From assembly GCA_039519185.1 (NCBI GenBank), contig CM076847.1, positions 42,318,916 to 42,382,915 on the forward strand: a stretch of 64,000 nucleotides of DNA, given 5' to 3'. Of this stretch, positions 22,840 to 34,514 are shown in pieces. Source of the stretch: Astragalus membranaceus (lineage: Eukaryota > Streptophyta > Magnoliopsida > Fabales > Fabaceae). A model generated the notes under the pieces. The model saw only the letters and a program-made list of their open reading frames with translations, had not been told where the DNA came from and did not search any database. A program made the translations under genes and the position numbers. The first letter of the stretch is position 1; every line of letters begins with the position of its first letter.

Positions 22840-23429
22840 GGGTGTTGATAAATATATATATAAATTACGAGAGTTGTTATATGTACAATTTGGTGAAAGT
22901 TGTTATACATGTATATTTATATGTTGTAAGAGTTGCTATGCGTATATAATCAAAATTATAAATGTGTTGCTGTGATTGGTGTAGTTCTATACTACAGCAT
23001 ATTGCTTATTATAAGCTTTATTATGCGGTTGAGACTCACCCCTTTGTTGTTTATTACTACAGGTAACCATGAGTGAAGGCTTGTCTCCCTTCATTCCTGA
23101 GTCGGTCTTGTGCTCTGATACGTAACACTCAGGGGATGGGCGCTAGTTTTATTTTGTTTTGTTTATTTGTTTTATGAGATTGTATTTTTATTCCGCTGCG
23201 AGATGTTGAGGATCCTGTTATGTGAACTGAACTAAATATTTTTGAGGATTCCATCCCACTTGTTACGTGTTACGTATTATTCTGAAACTATAAGGAAGAT
23301 TGTTATTTTGCTGTTGTTGTTTATTTGAAGAGAATGTAGCATCCTGTTTGGATGTGTTGAAAAATACTTTTTGTTGCACTCTGATAATTATGATTTAAAA
23401 TTCTGGGTAGAAATGGGGTGTTACATTAG

Positions 23430-23441
23430 TGGTATCAGAGC
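23430..23441 (+). other. Primer binding site of inner element
   Basis: TGGTATCAGAGC lies four bases after the 5' LTR end, the initiator-Met-tRNA type site. Confidence 0.9.
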
Positions 23442-23543
23442 AGTTCGGTCTGTCCGGCCAAGTTGTCCAGTCTTAGTGTCTTTGACTAGCAAGTATTGCT
23501 AGATTAGTTCTGAATTATTGTTTATGCTGCAGTGTAAGTTGAA

Positions 23544-25283
23544 ATGGCTGGAAGGAACGACGCTGCTCTTGCTGCTGCCTTGCAAGCTATGGCGCAGGCT
23601 GTTGGGAACCAGCAGAATGATGATGCTAATGCTGGAACTCGCAGTCTGGCCACTTTTCAGAGGGAGAAGCCACCCACTTTTAAGGGCAAGTATAACCCTG
23701 ATGGTGCTCTAGAGTGGTTGAAGGAAGTGGAAAGGATTTTCCGAGTCATGGATTGTACTGAAGCTCAGAAGGTCAGATATGGTACTCATATGCTAGCAGA
23801 AGAAGCTGATGATTGGTGGTTGGAGGTTAGGCAGAGGTTGGAGACTGCTAATGAAGAAATCACTTGGGCTGTATTCCGTAGGGAATTTTTGAGAAAATAC
23901 TTTCCAGAAGATGTCAGGGGCAAGAAGGAGATTGAGTTCCTTGAGCTGAAGCAAGGAAACATGTCTGTAACAGAATATGCTGCCAAGTTCACTGAATTGG
24001 CCAAATTTTATCCTCATTACACTGATGCTGGCTCTGAGTTCTCCAAATGTATCAAATTTGAAAATGGGTTGAGGGCTGACATTAAGAAAGCTATTGGGTA
24101 CCAGAAGATTCGGGTATTCGCTGATTTAATTGACAGTTGTAGGATTTTTGAAGAAGACAGTAGTGCTCACTCCAAGGTTATGAGGGATCAGAGGGGTAAG
24201 TTTCAGAACCGTGGTAAGCCATATGAGGTTCCTGCTGGTAGGGGTAAGCAAAGGTATGCGGATAGTAGGAAGTCTGCTGAGGGAAAGAAACCAAGTGGGG
24301 GAGATGCTCCCGCTAATATTGTGTGTTTTAAGTGTGGAAAGCCTGGTCATAAGAGCTTCGATTGCAAGATGGGGGCGAGAGTGTGTTTCCGTTGTGGCAA
24401 AGAGGGTCATTTGGCGTCTGACTGTGAGCGCAAGGACGTGACTTGTTTCAACTGTGGTGAGGTGGGTCATATTAGCACCAAGTGTTCTAAGCCGAAGAAA
24501 GAGAGGTTCAGTGGAAAGGTGTTTGCTCTCGCGGGATCAGAGGATGCTAATGAGATTAGAGGTACATGTTTTATTAATGGTACCCCTTTGATTGCTATTG
24601 TTGATACCGGTGCTACGCATTCATTTATTGCTGCCTTATGTGTTAAGAAGTTGAGTCTTGCATTGTCTTCTTTGATGAGGGAGATGGTTATTGATACTCC
24701 AGCTAAGGGTTCGGTAACTACCTCTCTCGTGTGTGCTAAGTGCCCTCTATCGGTCTTCGGCAGAGATTTCGTTGTTGACCTTATTTGTTTGCCGTTGGGA
24801 GGGTTGGATGTCATCCTTGGTATGGACTGGTTAGTAGATAACCATGTTCATATTAATTGTTTTCGTAAATCTGTGAGTTTCCTTCCTCCCGAAGAGGAAG
24901 AATCCGTTTTGTTGCCTAATGGTCAGTTGCATAAGGTAATGAAGGAGGGAGTTCATCTGTTTGCCTTGATGGCATCATTGTCTGCTGAGAATCAGGCTAT
25001 CATTGAAGGGTTGCAGGTAGTGTGTGAGTTTCCTGAAGTGTTCCCTGATGAAATTCTGAGTGTTCCGCCAGAGAGGGAGGTTGAGTTTGCTATTGATCTC
25101 GTACCTGGTACTAGGCCTGTGTCTATGGCACCGTACCGGATGTCAGCCTCAGAGTTGTTTGAATTGAAGAAGCAACTAGAAGATCTACTTGAGAAGAAAT
25201 TTGTAAGGCCAGGTGTGTCACCATGGGGAGCTCCAGGTGTTGTTGGTGAAGAAGAAGGATGGGAGTATGAGACTTTGTGTTGA
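23544..25283 (+). pseudogene. gag-protease and start of RT, inner element
   Basis: The reading frame of 579 codons starts MAGRND, the same start as the gag of the host element. It runs through a retrotransposon capsid domain (about residues 60-200), then three CCHC zinc knuckles (CFKCGKPGHKSFDC, CFRCGKEGHLASDC, CFNCGEVGHISTKC, about residues 262-315), an aspartic protease with DTGATHSFI (about 355) and the first RT residues. One extra G near 25235 shifts the frame, and it ends at 25283. The RT continues in the next frame. Gag would form the particle and bind RNA through the knuckles. The protein is otherwise intact, so inactivation is recent. Confidence 0.93.
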
Positions 25284-26898
25284 CTATAGGCAATTGAACA
25301 AGGTGACAATAAAGAACAAGTATCCGCTCCCGAGGATTGATGATTTGATGGACCAGTTGGTGGGTGCTAAAGTGTTTAGCAAAATCGATTTGAGGTCGGG
25401 TTATCACCAGATCAAGGTGAAGGATGAAGACATCCAGAAGACAACCTTCAGAACTAGATATGGGCACTATGAGTATTCTGTGATGCCGTTTGGTGTTACC
25501 AACGCGCCGGGAGTATTTATGGAGTACATGAACCGTACCTTCCATAGTTACTTGGATCGGTTTGTGGTGGTGTTTATTGACGACATTCTGGTGTATTCTA
25601 AGACGGAAGAGGAGCACGCAGAACATTTGAGGCCAGTGCTAGAAGTGTTGAAAGAAAAGAAATTGTATGCGAAGTTGTCCAAGTGTGAGTTCTGGCTGAA
25701 TGAAGTAAGTTTCCTTGGTCATATTATCTCTGGTAATGGTATTGCTGTGGATCCAGCCAAGGTAGATGTTGTGTTGCAATGGGAGAGCCCGAAGTCAGTT
25801 ACTGAGATTAGAAGCTTCTTGGGGTTAGCTGGTTATTATAGGAGGTTTATCGAAGGATTCTCTAAGTTAGCCCTTCCGTTGACTCAATTGACGTGTAAGG
25901 GAAAAGATTTTGTGTGGGACGCTCGATGTGAGGAGAGCTTCAATGAGTTGAAGAAGAGGTTGACAACATCGCCGGTTTTGACTTTGCCTGTTCCGGATCA
26001 ACCGTTTGTGGTGTATTGTGATGCTTCCAAGATGGGTTTGGGAGGTGTACTTATGCAAGAAGACAAGGTAGTAGCTTATGCGTCTAAACAATGGAGGACC
26101 CATGAGAAGAACTACCCTACTCATGATTTGGAGCTAGCTCCGATTGTGTTTGTGCTGAAGATTTGGAGGCACTATTTGTATGGTACTAGATTTGAAGTGT
26201 TTAGTGACCATAAGAGTTTGAAATACTTGTTTGATCAGAAGGAGCTAAATATGAGACAGAGACGTTGGTTAGAGTTGCTGAAGGACTATGATTTCGGCTT
26301 GAACTATCATCCAGGCAAGGCTAATGTCGTGGCTGATGCTTTAAGTTTGAAGACCCTACATATGTCGGCTATGATGCTTAAAGAGTTAGAGTTGATTGAG
26401 CAGTTCCGGGATATGAGTCTAGTTTGTGAAGTGACACCGCAGAGTGTCAGATTGGGAATGTTGAAGATTGGCAATGAATTTTTGGTTAGTATTCGAGAAG
26501 CCCAAAAGTCAGATGTAAAGTTGGTGGACTTGTTAGTTGCGAATGATCAAGTTTTGAATGGGGATTTCAAGTTAGATTCCCAAGGTGTGTTGAGATTCAG
26601 GGATAGAATCTGTATTCCTGATGATGCTGAGATGAAGAAAATGATTCTTGAGGAGAGTCATAGGAGCAAGTTGAGTATTCACCCAGGGGCTACAAAGATG
26701 TACCAAGATTTGAAGAAATTGTTTTGGTGGCCTGGTATGAAGCGTGATGTAGCTCAGTTTGTGTATGCCTGTTTGACTTGTCAGAAGTCAAAGGTTGAGC
26801 ACCAGAAGCCTACGGGGTTGATGCAACCATTAGAGGTCCCGGAATGGAAATGGGATAGCATTTCCATGGATTTTGTGACTGTTTGCCTAATACCGTAA
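25213..26898 (+). pseudogene. RT, RNase H and integrase N-terminus, inner element
   Basis: A 561-codon frame carries RT (LCVDYRQLNKVTIKNKYPLP, then VVVFIDDILVYSK as the catalytic motif), RNase H (VVYCDASKMGLGGVL, FSDHKSLKYLF) and the integrase zinc-binding region (HPGATKMYQDL ending CLTCQKSK). It is joined to gag by the +1 shift near 25235 and ends early because one G is missing near 26881. The integrase core follows in another frame. Confidence 0.93.
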
Positions 26899-27935
26899 GG
26901 GGGTTCGATGCTATTTGGGTGATTGTTGATAGATTGACGAAGTCTGCTCACTTTTTGCCAATTCGTATCACTTATCCGGTTTCAAAGTTGGCGGAAATCT
27001 ATGTTAAGACGATTGTGAAGTTGCATGGTGCTCCTCTTAGTATTGTATCTGATAGAGATCCAAGATTCACGTCTGAATTTTGGAAAAGTTTGCAAGAAGC
27101 TTTGGGTTCTAAATTGAGGTTGAGCTCCGCCTATCATCCGCAGACAGATGGTCAGACGGAGAGGACTATTCAGTCGTTAGAAGATTTGTTGAGAGCATGT
27201 GTTCTTGAGCAAGGAGGTTCGTGGGACTCTCACCTTCCATTGATTGAGTTTACCTATAATAACAGTCATCATTCTATTATTGGGATGGCACCGTTTGAGG
27301 CGCTGTATGGTCGGAGATGTAGGACTCCTTTATGTTGGTACGAATCTGGAGAGAGTGCGGTGCTAGGGCCTGAGATTGTGCGAGAAACCACTGAGAAGGT
27401 GAAATTAATTCGTGAGAAGATGAAAGCGTCGCAGAGCCGACAAAAGAGCTATCATGATAAGAGAAGGAAGGATTTGGAGTTTCAGGCCGGCGATCATGTG
27501 TTTCTGAGAGTCACTCCGGTGACTGGTGTTGGGCGTGCCTTGAAATCAAAGAAGTTAACTCCTCGTTTCATTGGCCCGTATCAGATTACGGAGAGGGTTG
27601 GAAGTGTTGCCTATAGGGTGGCTTTGCCGCCTAATCTTTCGAACTTTCATGACGTGTTTCACGTGTCACAACTTCGAAAGTATGTTCCAGATCCGTCTCA
27701 TGTGATTCAGATGGATGAAGTGGAGGTACGGGATAATCTCATTGTGGAGACTATGCCTGTGCGGATTGAAGATAGAGAAGTGAAGGTTCTGAGAGGGAAG
27801 GGGATTTCTTTGGTGAAAGTGGTTTGGTTAGGAGCTGCTGGTGAAAGTATGACTTGGGAGCTGGAGAGTAAGATGCGGGAGTCTTATCCAGAGTTGTTTG
27901 AATCAGGTAAGAATTTCGAGGACAAAATTTCCTAA
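26883..27935 (+). pseudogene. Integrase core and chromodomain-like tail, inner element
   Basis: After the one-base loss near 26881 the frame continues with VIVDRLTKSAHF and IVSDRDPRFTSEFW (the two core D residues). AYHPQTDGQTERTIQ (E) follows, then a GPY/F-type segment (LTPRFIGPYQI) and a tail with MTWELESKMRESYPELF resembling a degenerate chromodomain, which in chromoviruses guides integration to heterochromatin. The stop at 27935 lies just upstream of the purine tract. Apart from the two frameshifts the pol is complete. Confidence 0.93.
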
Positions 27936-27947
27936 GTGGGGGAGAGT

Positions 27948-29553
27948 TGTAACACCCAAAATAATTTAATTAATTATTTGATTAAATTATTTAAGTGTTG
28001 CATATTTATTAATATATTAAAATTATTAATATGTTATTTTATTTTAAATTTAAGGGGGTGGTGTTGATAATTCCGGGACGATGAGATTGGCCCATGAAGC
28101 CCAAGCCGGTTAGCTAACGCTCCTAGGCGCTTTGGGGTTGAATTTTGGTTGCTAGGCTGTATGTCCTGAAATGTCAATGGGATCCCCTCTCTTGGGAGCC
28201 ATGTTGCCTGCCTTGTTTTCTGTTGCAGTTTTTGGTTCCCTATGCCTAGGCGCCAAGCCATCTGTGTTTCCCTTGATGTTTTAGCCTCTGTCTTAGTGTG
28301 GAATACCATGCCTAATTATACTAAGTTGTTCCAGAATAGCTCCATGTTGTTCCAGTGCTGTTTGGAAAGGCGCCCTAGGCGCCCATGCACATGTTCCCTT
28401 GCCTATGGCGCTGGTTCTGGCGCCGCAAGCGCCCAGAACTTGTTGTAGGTTGGACCTTGCTCCTGACCACTTTGTGTACTGTTGTGACATTTTGGTGGGT
28501 GCCCTGTCCCTGGGCGCCAAATCCTGCGCTGTGTTGCCAATCCTGTTCCCTGCGCCAGTTTCTGTGTCTGGGCGCCAGGATCCCTGCTGGGCGCCAGGAT
28601 CCCTGTTGGGCGCCAGGATCCCTCCTGCGCCAGTTTTTATGTTGCTTGTTGCTGTTCCTGTCTAAGCTGCGCCAGTTTCCTGCGCTAGTTTTCCTGCGCC
28701 AGTTTTTGTGTGCTGCTGTTCCTTGCTAGGCGCCCAGCGCCTGGGAGCTATTTTCAGCATGTGTCTCAGTTTTGTCCCTAATTTGTTTTTGACGTATCTT
28801 TTGACTCGGGTGTCCGTTTTAAGTGCTTCAAAGTGCGTTTCGAAGCTTGTTCAGTCCTCTATCTGTATATTGTACTGTAAGTTGAAAAATGATTAACTTT
28901 TCTGATAGTTTCTGGACACTAATATTGTGTTGCCTTATTGATGTTGTTAAATGACGATGGGTCTATTGACCAAATTAAAATGATGATGTTAAGTAAGGGT
29001 GGGTCTACGGACCAAAAATTTTGTGATGACGTAAGGCTGCGGTCTCGACGATGTAAGTGACAAGGATGATATGTGTGACTTGTTGATGTGAGAATTATAA
29101 TTTTTGGTTGTTCATGGAGTCACATGCATACATTAGGCTGCGGTCTTGACGATTTTAGGCTGCGGTCTTGACGATATTACGGCTGCGGTCGCGACGATAT
29201 GCCCAATTGGCAATGATAAGTGATGATGATGGTACCACCTGCATACCTGCACTCATACATGCATGCTCATCATTAATAATTATTTTGGTTGATGTATAAT
29301 ATGGCTGTGTGACAATTATATATATATATATTGTGGGTGTTGATAAATATATATATAAATTACGAGAGTTGTTATATGTACAATTTGGTGAAAGTTGTTA
29401 CGTATTATTCTGAAACTATAAGGAAGATTGTTATTTTGCTGTTGTTGTTTATTTGAAGAGAATGTAGCATCCCGTTTGGATGTGTTGAAAAATAATTTTT
29501 GTTGCACTCTGATAATTATGATTTAAAATTCCGGGTAGAAATGGGGTGTTACA
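27948..29553 (+). mobile_element. 3' LTR of inner element with two internal deletions (1606 bp)
   Basis: It starts TGTAACACCC and ends GGGGTGTTACA, but is about 1.1 kb shorter than the 5' LTR. One deletion joins sequence equivalent to 18232 to that at 21603 at a shared TTGGGGT. The other joins the equivalents of about 22905 and 23266 at a shared TGTTA. The box (about 28798) and the GGCTGCGGTC repeats (about 29035-29190) remain. Confidence 0.92.
28113..28746. repeat. GGCGCC array, 3' LTR of inner element
   Basis: The shorter counterpart of 21377-22200. It includes three successive CTGGGCGCCAGGATCCC-like units near 28567-28622 where the 5' LTR has two. Confidence 0.88.
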
Positions 29554-29558
29554 CAAGT

Positions 29559-31533
29559 AAGTATGGAATATACGATTCATGTACTCCATAAATACACCCG
29601 GCGCGTTAGTGACACCGAACGGCATCACCGAATACTCATAATGCCCATACCTCGTCCTGAAAGCAGTCTTCTGAACATCTTCATCCTTCACCTTGATCTG
29701 ATGATAACCTGATCTCAAATCAATCTTGCTGAACACTCGAGCACCCACTAACTGATCCATCTAATCGTCTATCCTTGGCAGTGGATACTTGTTCTTAATG
29801 GTCACCTTATTCAGCTGCCTTTAATCAACACACAACCTCATGCTCCCATCCTTCTTCTTTACTAGCAACACAGGAGCTCCCCACGGCGATACACTCGGCC
29901 TAACAAACTTCTTCTCAAGCAGATCTTCAAGTTGCTTCTTCAACTCAGATAATTCTGACGCCGACATCCTGTACAGTGCCGTAGACATAGGCCTCGTACC
30001 AGGTACAAGATCAATAGAGAACTCAACTTCTCTCTCAAGTGTCTCATCAGGAAAAACATCTGGAAATTCGCGCACCACCTGCAGCTCTTCAATGACAGCC
30101 CGACTCTCAGCAGACAACGATGCCATCAACGAAAATAGCTGAACTCCTTCCTTCATCGACTTCTTCAACTGACTAGCGGATAACAAAACAGAATCTTCCT
30201 CTCCGAAACTAACCGATTTGCTACGACAGTTGATATGGACATGGTTATGCTCTAACCAGTCCATGCCCAAGATTACGTCCAATCCTCTCAACGGCAAGCA
30301 AACAAAATCCACGACAAAGTCCCTGCCGAAGATCGACAAGGGACACAAAGAACACACCAAGGAAGTGGTCACCGACCCCTTAGCAGGAGTGTCGACAACC
30401 ATGTCCCCACACATAGCAGACAAAACAAGGCCCAATCTTTTACAACAATCAACAGAGATAAAGAAATGGGTAGCACCAGTATCAATAAGAGAATTCAGAG
30501 GAGTACCATGAATGTAGCACGTACCTCTAATGAGACCATCATTCTCAGCAGGCTCCTCTCCTGCCAATGCGAACACTTTCCCACTGGACCTTTCTTTCTT
30601 CGGCTTTGAACACTTCGCGCTGATATGCCCCGACTCACCACAGTTGAAGCACACCATGTCCTTGCGCCCACACTCAGCCGCTACATGACCCCCCTTACCA
30701 CAACGGTAACAAACCCTCTCATCAGATTTGCACATGAAACTCTTGTGGCCAGCCTTGCCACACTTGAAACATACAATACCAGCAGGAGCATCTCCCCCAC
30801 TAGCCTTTTTGCCTCCAGCAGCTCTATGATGACTCTTACCCGCCGGAACCTCATACGGCTTGCTTCGACTCTGAAATTTGCCCTTTTTCTCAGTCACAGC
30901 TTTGTAGTGCGCAGTACTGTCCTCCTCAAAAATTCTACAGCTATCTATCAGGTCAGCGAACACACGGATCTTCTGGTAGCCAATTGCCTTTTTAATTTCT
31001 GGCCTCAAACCATTCTCGAACTTAATACATTTTGAGAACTCAGCTGTAGCCTCACTATAGTGCGGATAGAACTTCGCCAACTCCACGAACTTCGCCGCAT
31101 ACTCAGCCACAGACATGCCACCTTGCTTCAGCTCCAAAAACTCTATCTCCTTCTTCCCTCGGACATCTTCCGGAAAATATTTCCTCAGAAACTCTCTGCT
31201 GAACACTTCCCAAGTAACCTCCTCCTGAACAGACTCTAACCTCTGCCTAGTAGCCAACCACCAATCGTCGGCCTCCTCTGCCAACATGTGTGTACCAAAA
31301 CGGACCTTCTGCTCCACAGTGCAGTCCATCACTCTAAAAATCCTCTCGATCTCCTTTAACCAGGCCATGGCACCGTCTGGATCATACTTTCCCTTGAAAG
31401 TTAGCGGATTCTCTCTCTGGAATGTAGTCAGACTCCGAAACCCAGCGTTCTCTCCAGCATTCTGCTGATTCTGCACGGCCTGAGCCATGGCAGCTAAAGC
31501 AGCAGCAATCGCAGTGTCGTTCCTCCCAGCCAT
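29559..31533 (-). pseudogene. gag-protease-RT (5' half) of minus-strand element
   Basis: On the minus strand the 570-codon frame 31533-29821 starts MAGRND. It contains the capsid region, three CCHC knuckles (CFKCGKAGHKSFMC, CYRCGKGGHVAAEC, CFNCGESGHISAKC), a protease with DTGATHFFI and the RT start, ending SMRLCVD at a TAA where the inner element reads TAT. A second stop (TAG) lies near 29761. RT then continues (MDQLVGARVFSKIDLRSGYH, MPFGVTNAPGVFMEYM) up to the insertion at 29558. The RT active-site half is at 16925-18048. Overall it parallels the inner element. Confidence 0.93.
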
Positions 31534-31629
31534 ATCAACTCAAGTTGCAACCAAAAACAACAGTTAGAATAAGTCGACAATACTAGATTGTCAATGACTG
31601 GACAACTTGGCCGGACAGACCGAACTTTT

Positions 31630-31641
31630 GCTCTGATACCA
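31630..31641 (-). other. Primer binding site of minus-strand element
   Basis: GCTCTGATACCA on the plus strand is the complement of TGGTATCAGAGC, placed four bases inside the 5' LTR. Confidence 0.9.
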
Positions 31642-31645
31642 CTAA

Positions 31646-34321
31646 TGTAACACCCCTTTTCTACCCGGTAATTTATTTACTAAAAATCTGAGTTTCTTTT
31701 TTTTTTTCTTTAAAATCATCATTTTTCACCTCACGGGATGTCACACATAAATCCACACCACATCATGCTTCAATATAAAATAGTTTCATCGTCAATATTT
31801 ATGCGATACATAGCACATCACAACTGGGGTGAGCTCAAAACGCTCAATTCAATCAACATAGTAAAACTCAGCATCTACGCAGCGGAAAGTCATAAAAACA
31901 TCAACTACAACAGTCAAATAATCATAAAAACTAAGGTTCATTCCCTCCCCACTGAGTGCTACGTATCAGAGCAGACGACCAGACTCAGCTAGCGAAGGTA
32001 CCTAAGCCTTCACTCGAGATCACCTGCACGTTACCGCATAGGGGTAACATTCAAACAGAAGGGTGAGTTCATCTAACAATATAATAGTGCATATGATAAG
32101 TATTATGCTAGAGCTACAACGCTATATAAACCACATCGCAACATCAAATCAGTCATCACTGCAAGCCATCACAATGTCATGAACATGTATGAAATGCAAC
32201 CCATCACAACGGGCGTATGCATGTGGTACCTGTCATCATCGTCGCTAAATAGCCTTTATGGCATCATCGTCACTAAATAGCCTTTATGGCGTCATCATCA
32301 CTTGTTTATGTACATGAGATGTATGCAGCATCATGATATGCACCGGAGACAGTCACACACAATCACAATCAACTTAGTGATCCATCACTTACCAATTTGC
32401 CAATAAAAGGCACATCACCTGTCAGGTTATCGTCACACATATCATTGCCACTAACATTCATCGACATTAATATCATCTTCGCTAATAGCCTTTATGGCAT
32501 CATCGTCACTTATAAGACCGCAACTTTTATTCATCCTCAATACCATCGTCAATCAAAATATTAGCCACTAGGGGCATTGTCGTCAAAAACCATCAACACA
32601 TCATTATTGACACCGAGACCCTAAGATTACCGGTTACACCAAAAGGTTTTACTCCAGTTCACGACACCAAAAGGGACACCAAAAACGGGTTTTTAAACAC
32701 CAAAATAGTTTTACAACGCCAACAACAACGACCGCCAGGGACAGCCACTTGAGGCGCCCAAAAACTGTCAGAAAAATAATAATTTTTACCTTAAAGTAGA
32801 ATATACCGGCAGGAAACTGAATAAGCTTCACAATGCACTTCGAAACACTTAAAACGGACACCCGAGTCAAAAGATATGTCAAAAACAAAACCGGGGAAAA
32901 ATTGAGGAACATCCTGAAAATGGCGCCTAAGCACTGGGCGCCTAGCAGGAAAACGCAACACAGCAAACTGGCGCCCAGGAGCAGGGCGCCCAGCAACAGG
33001 CAACAACACTGAACTTGGCGCCCAGGAGCAGGGCGCCTGGCAACCAACGCAACACAGATGACTTTGGCGCCCAGGAGCAGGGCGCCTAGCAACAAGGCAG
33101 CAACACAACAAGCAACACTGCAGGACTTGGCGCCCTTGGCGCCTAGACAACCCAGAACATGACAGACACACAACATGGCGCAGGGAACACACCTAGACAC
33201 GGCACCCATGGTGCCCATGGTGCCCCTGCGCCAAGACAGCACGCAACACACAACACAGACACAGGATTTGGCGCCCAGGCAGGGGGCGCCAAGGCGCCTC
33301 TACGCCAAGACACAGCAACACACACACCCACGCACACCCACACACCCTGGCACACGGCGCCCATGCACTGGGCGCCAAAAACAGAATTGCAACAACTTGG
33401 CACACGACGCCCACACCCAGGGCGCCAATCACAGAATCATAACGCACAGCATGCTGGCACACAGAACACACCCAGACACGGCGCCCAGCACCAGGGCGCC
33501 TAAAACAGCATAGGCACAAGACACAAAATGCAACACACTTGCACTCGGCGACCAGCAGCAGGGCGCCTAAAACAGCATACTTAGACATGGCGCCCAAGGC
33601 GCCTAGGTTTCACAAATTCTTGTTTCAACATCAAATTAAAACACCAATTCAAATCACCAAGGTTAAATCACCAACATGAACATCAATTATCATAGTCAAC
33701 CCAATTAACATCAATTGAAAACACCATCAACAAATATTCAAGCACTTGGCATGCAAATCATGGGTTTTCAACCACAAGGCATTTTTTTTCTTCAATTAGC
33801 ACATTCACGTTATCTCTATCATCAAATCAACATCAAATCAAATACTAGGCATCATAGGTCTAAGCCCCCACCCTAATACCCATCATACCCACCATTATAG
33901 TGAAAGAGAGGTCTCACCCTTACCTTAACTATTTGGAATAGAAGACTCTGGAGAGAAAGTCACCAACAGAATACAGCAACACAACTTCTCTTCTCTTCTC
34001 CTTGATTCGCGAAATCTCCCTTCTTCTCCTCTCTTGGATGTCGCCGCCCCTCCTTCTCTCTTTCTCTCCTCTTCGCAATTTCTTTCTTTTGCACAAAATG
34101 AGCCAAACTCTAATTTTTAGGTTTAAGTATGCGCCTAGGCTAGTGGATCTGGATCGCGGGCTTTCCTTCAGCTCAAGCCCAATTTAATTAGTGCCACCAC
34201 TTCCTAATAGAATACCACACCTTAATATAACTTCTAATTTTAATTATACCAATTAAATAAATAAATAATTGAATACCTAAATATTTAATTAAATTATTTA
34301 ATTAAGTATTTGGGCGTTACA
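31646..34321 (-). mobile_element. 5' LTR of minus-strand element (2676 bp)
   Basis: Nearly identical to 12911-15617 outside the array. Its right boundary (34321) carries TGTAACGCCC on the minus strand, followed by the duplication CCATG. The GGCGCC array lies at 32920-33606 and the box near 32866. It differs from the 3' LTR by gain and loss of whole array units and by copies of an AAAT microsatellite (about 34255). Confidence 0.92.
32920..33606. repeat. GGCGCC palindrome array, 5' LTR of minus-strand element
   Basis: Same type as 14195-14892. It has an additional unit of about 45 bp near 33010-33055 and lacks a unit of about 65 bp present near 14700-14765 in the other LTR. Confidence 0.9.
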
Positions 34322-34326
34322 CCATG

Positions 34327-34506
34327 CCTCTCAATCGACCGGATCCACCATTTCAACCTTATCTGAGCTATATCCTGGAGCGTAGCAAGAGGTCGCTACA
34401 GACAAGGACGATTTCCATTGTCAAAGTAGTGGGATGGCTTCTCTGTCAAAGAGGCTACATGGGAGTTGGAAGAAGACATACAGGCTCGATATCCATATCT
34501 CTTCCT
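34327..34506 (+). pseudogene. pol C-terminus of outer element (chromodomain-like tail)
   Basis: Just right of the CCATG duplication, the reading is interrupted by a one-base shift near 34428. It then ends with EATWELEEDIQARYPYLF and a stop. That ending is typical of the integrase C-terminal (chromodomain-like) region of plant chromoviruses. It is the 3' continuation of the frame cut at 12910. Confidence 0.7.
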
Positions 34507-34514
34507 TTGAGGTA

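Larger units (their letters stand above)
21157..23425 (+). mobile_element. 5' LTR of inner element, right part
   Basis: Continuation of the LTR begun at 18049, ending GGGGTGTTACA at 23425. It has a GGCGCC array (21377-22200), the shared box (about 22247), four GGCTGCGGTC(T/G)(T/C)GACGAT repeats (about 22490-22665), an AT microsatellite (about 22787-22836), ACTACAGGTAACC (about 23057) and CCGCTGCG (about 23194). Confidence 0.92.
18049..29553 (+). mobile_element. Inner plus-strand gypsy element in the RT of its host
   Basis: It starts TGTAACACCC at 18049 and ends GGGGTGTTACA at 29553, with perfect 5-bp duplications CAAGT (18044-18048 and 29554-29558). The 5' LTR is 18049-18514 plus 21157-23425, split by a solo LTR. 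The primer site is 23430-23441, gag-pol is 23544-27935, the purine tract is 27934-27946 and the 3' LTR is 27948-29553. Its gag-pol is closely similar to that of the host element, so the two belong to related families. Confidence 0.95.
12911..34321 (-). mobile_element. Minus-strand chromovirus-like gypsy element
   Basis: Two long LTRs (12911-15617 and 31646-34321) flank a gag-pol read on the minus strand. The whole is bounded by the perfect duplication CCATG. The primer site lies at 31630-31641 and the purine tract (GTGGGGGAGAG on the minus strand) at 15619-15631. The gag-pol is split by a second element inserted at 18049-29553 (duplication CAAGT) within the reverse transcriptase. The LTRs are nearly identical apart from array-unit differences, so insertion is fairly recent. 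Domain order gag-protease-RT-RNaseH-integrase with a chromodomain-like tail fits the Tekay/Del group, which is my inference. Confidence 0.92.

Noticed and set aside
22778..22975. Frame with a Tyr-Ile repeat
   Set aside because: It is simply the translated TA microsatellite.
34002..34187. Frame with SLLLLSWMSPPLLLSFSPL resembling a signal peptide, duplicated at 15288-15473
   Set aside because: It is part of both LTRs of the minus-strand element and consists of a CT-rich tract, so no gene is supported.
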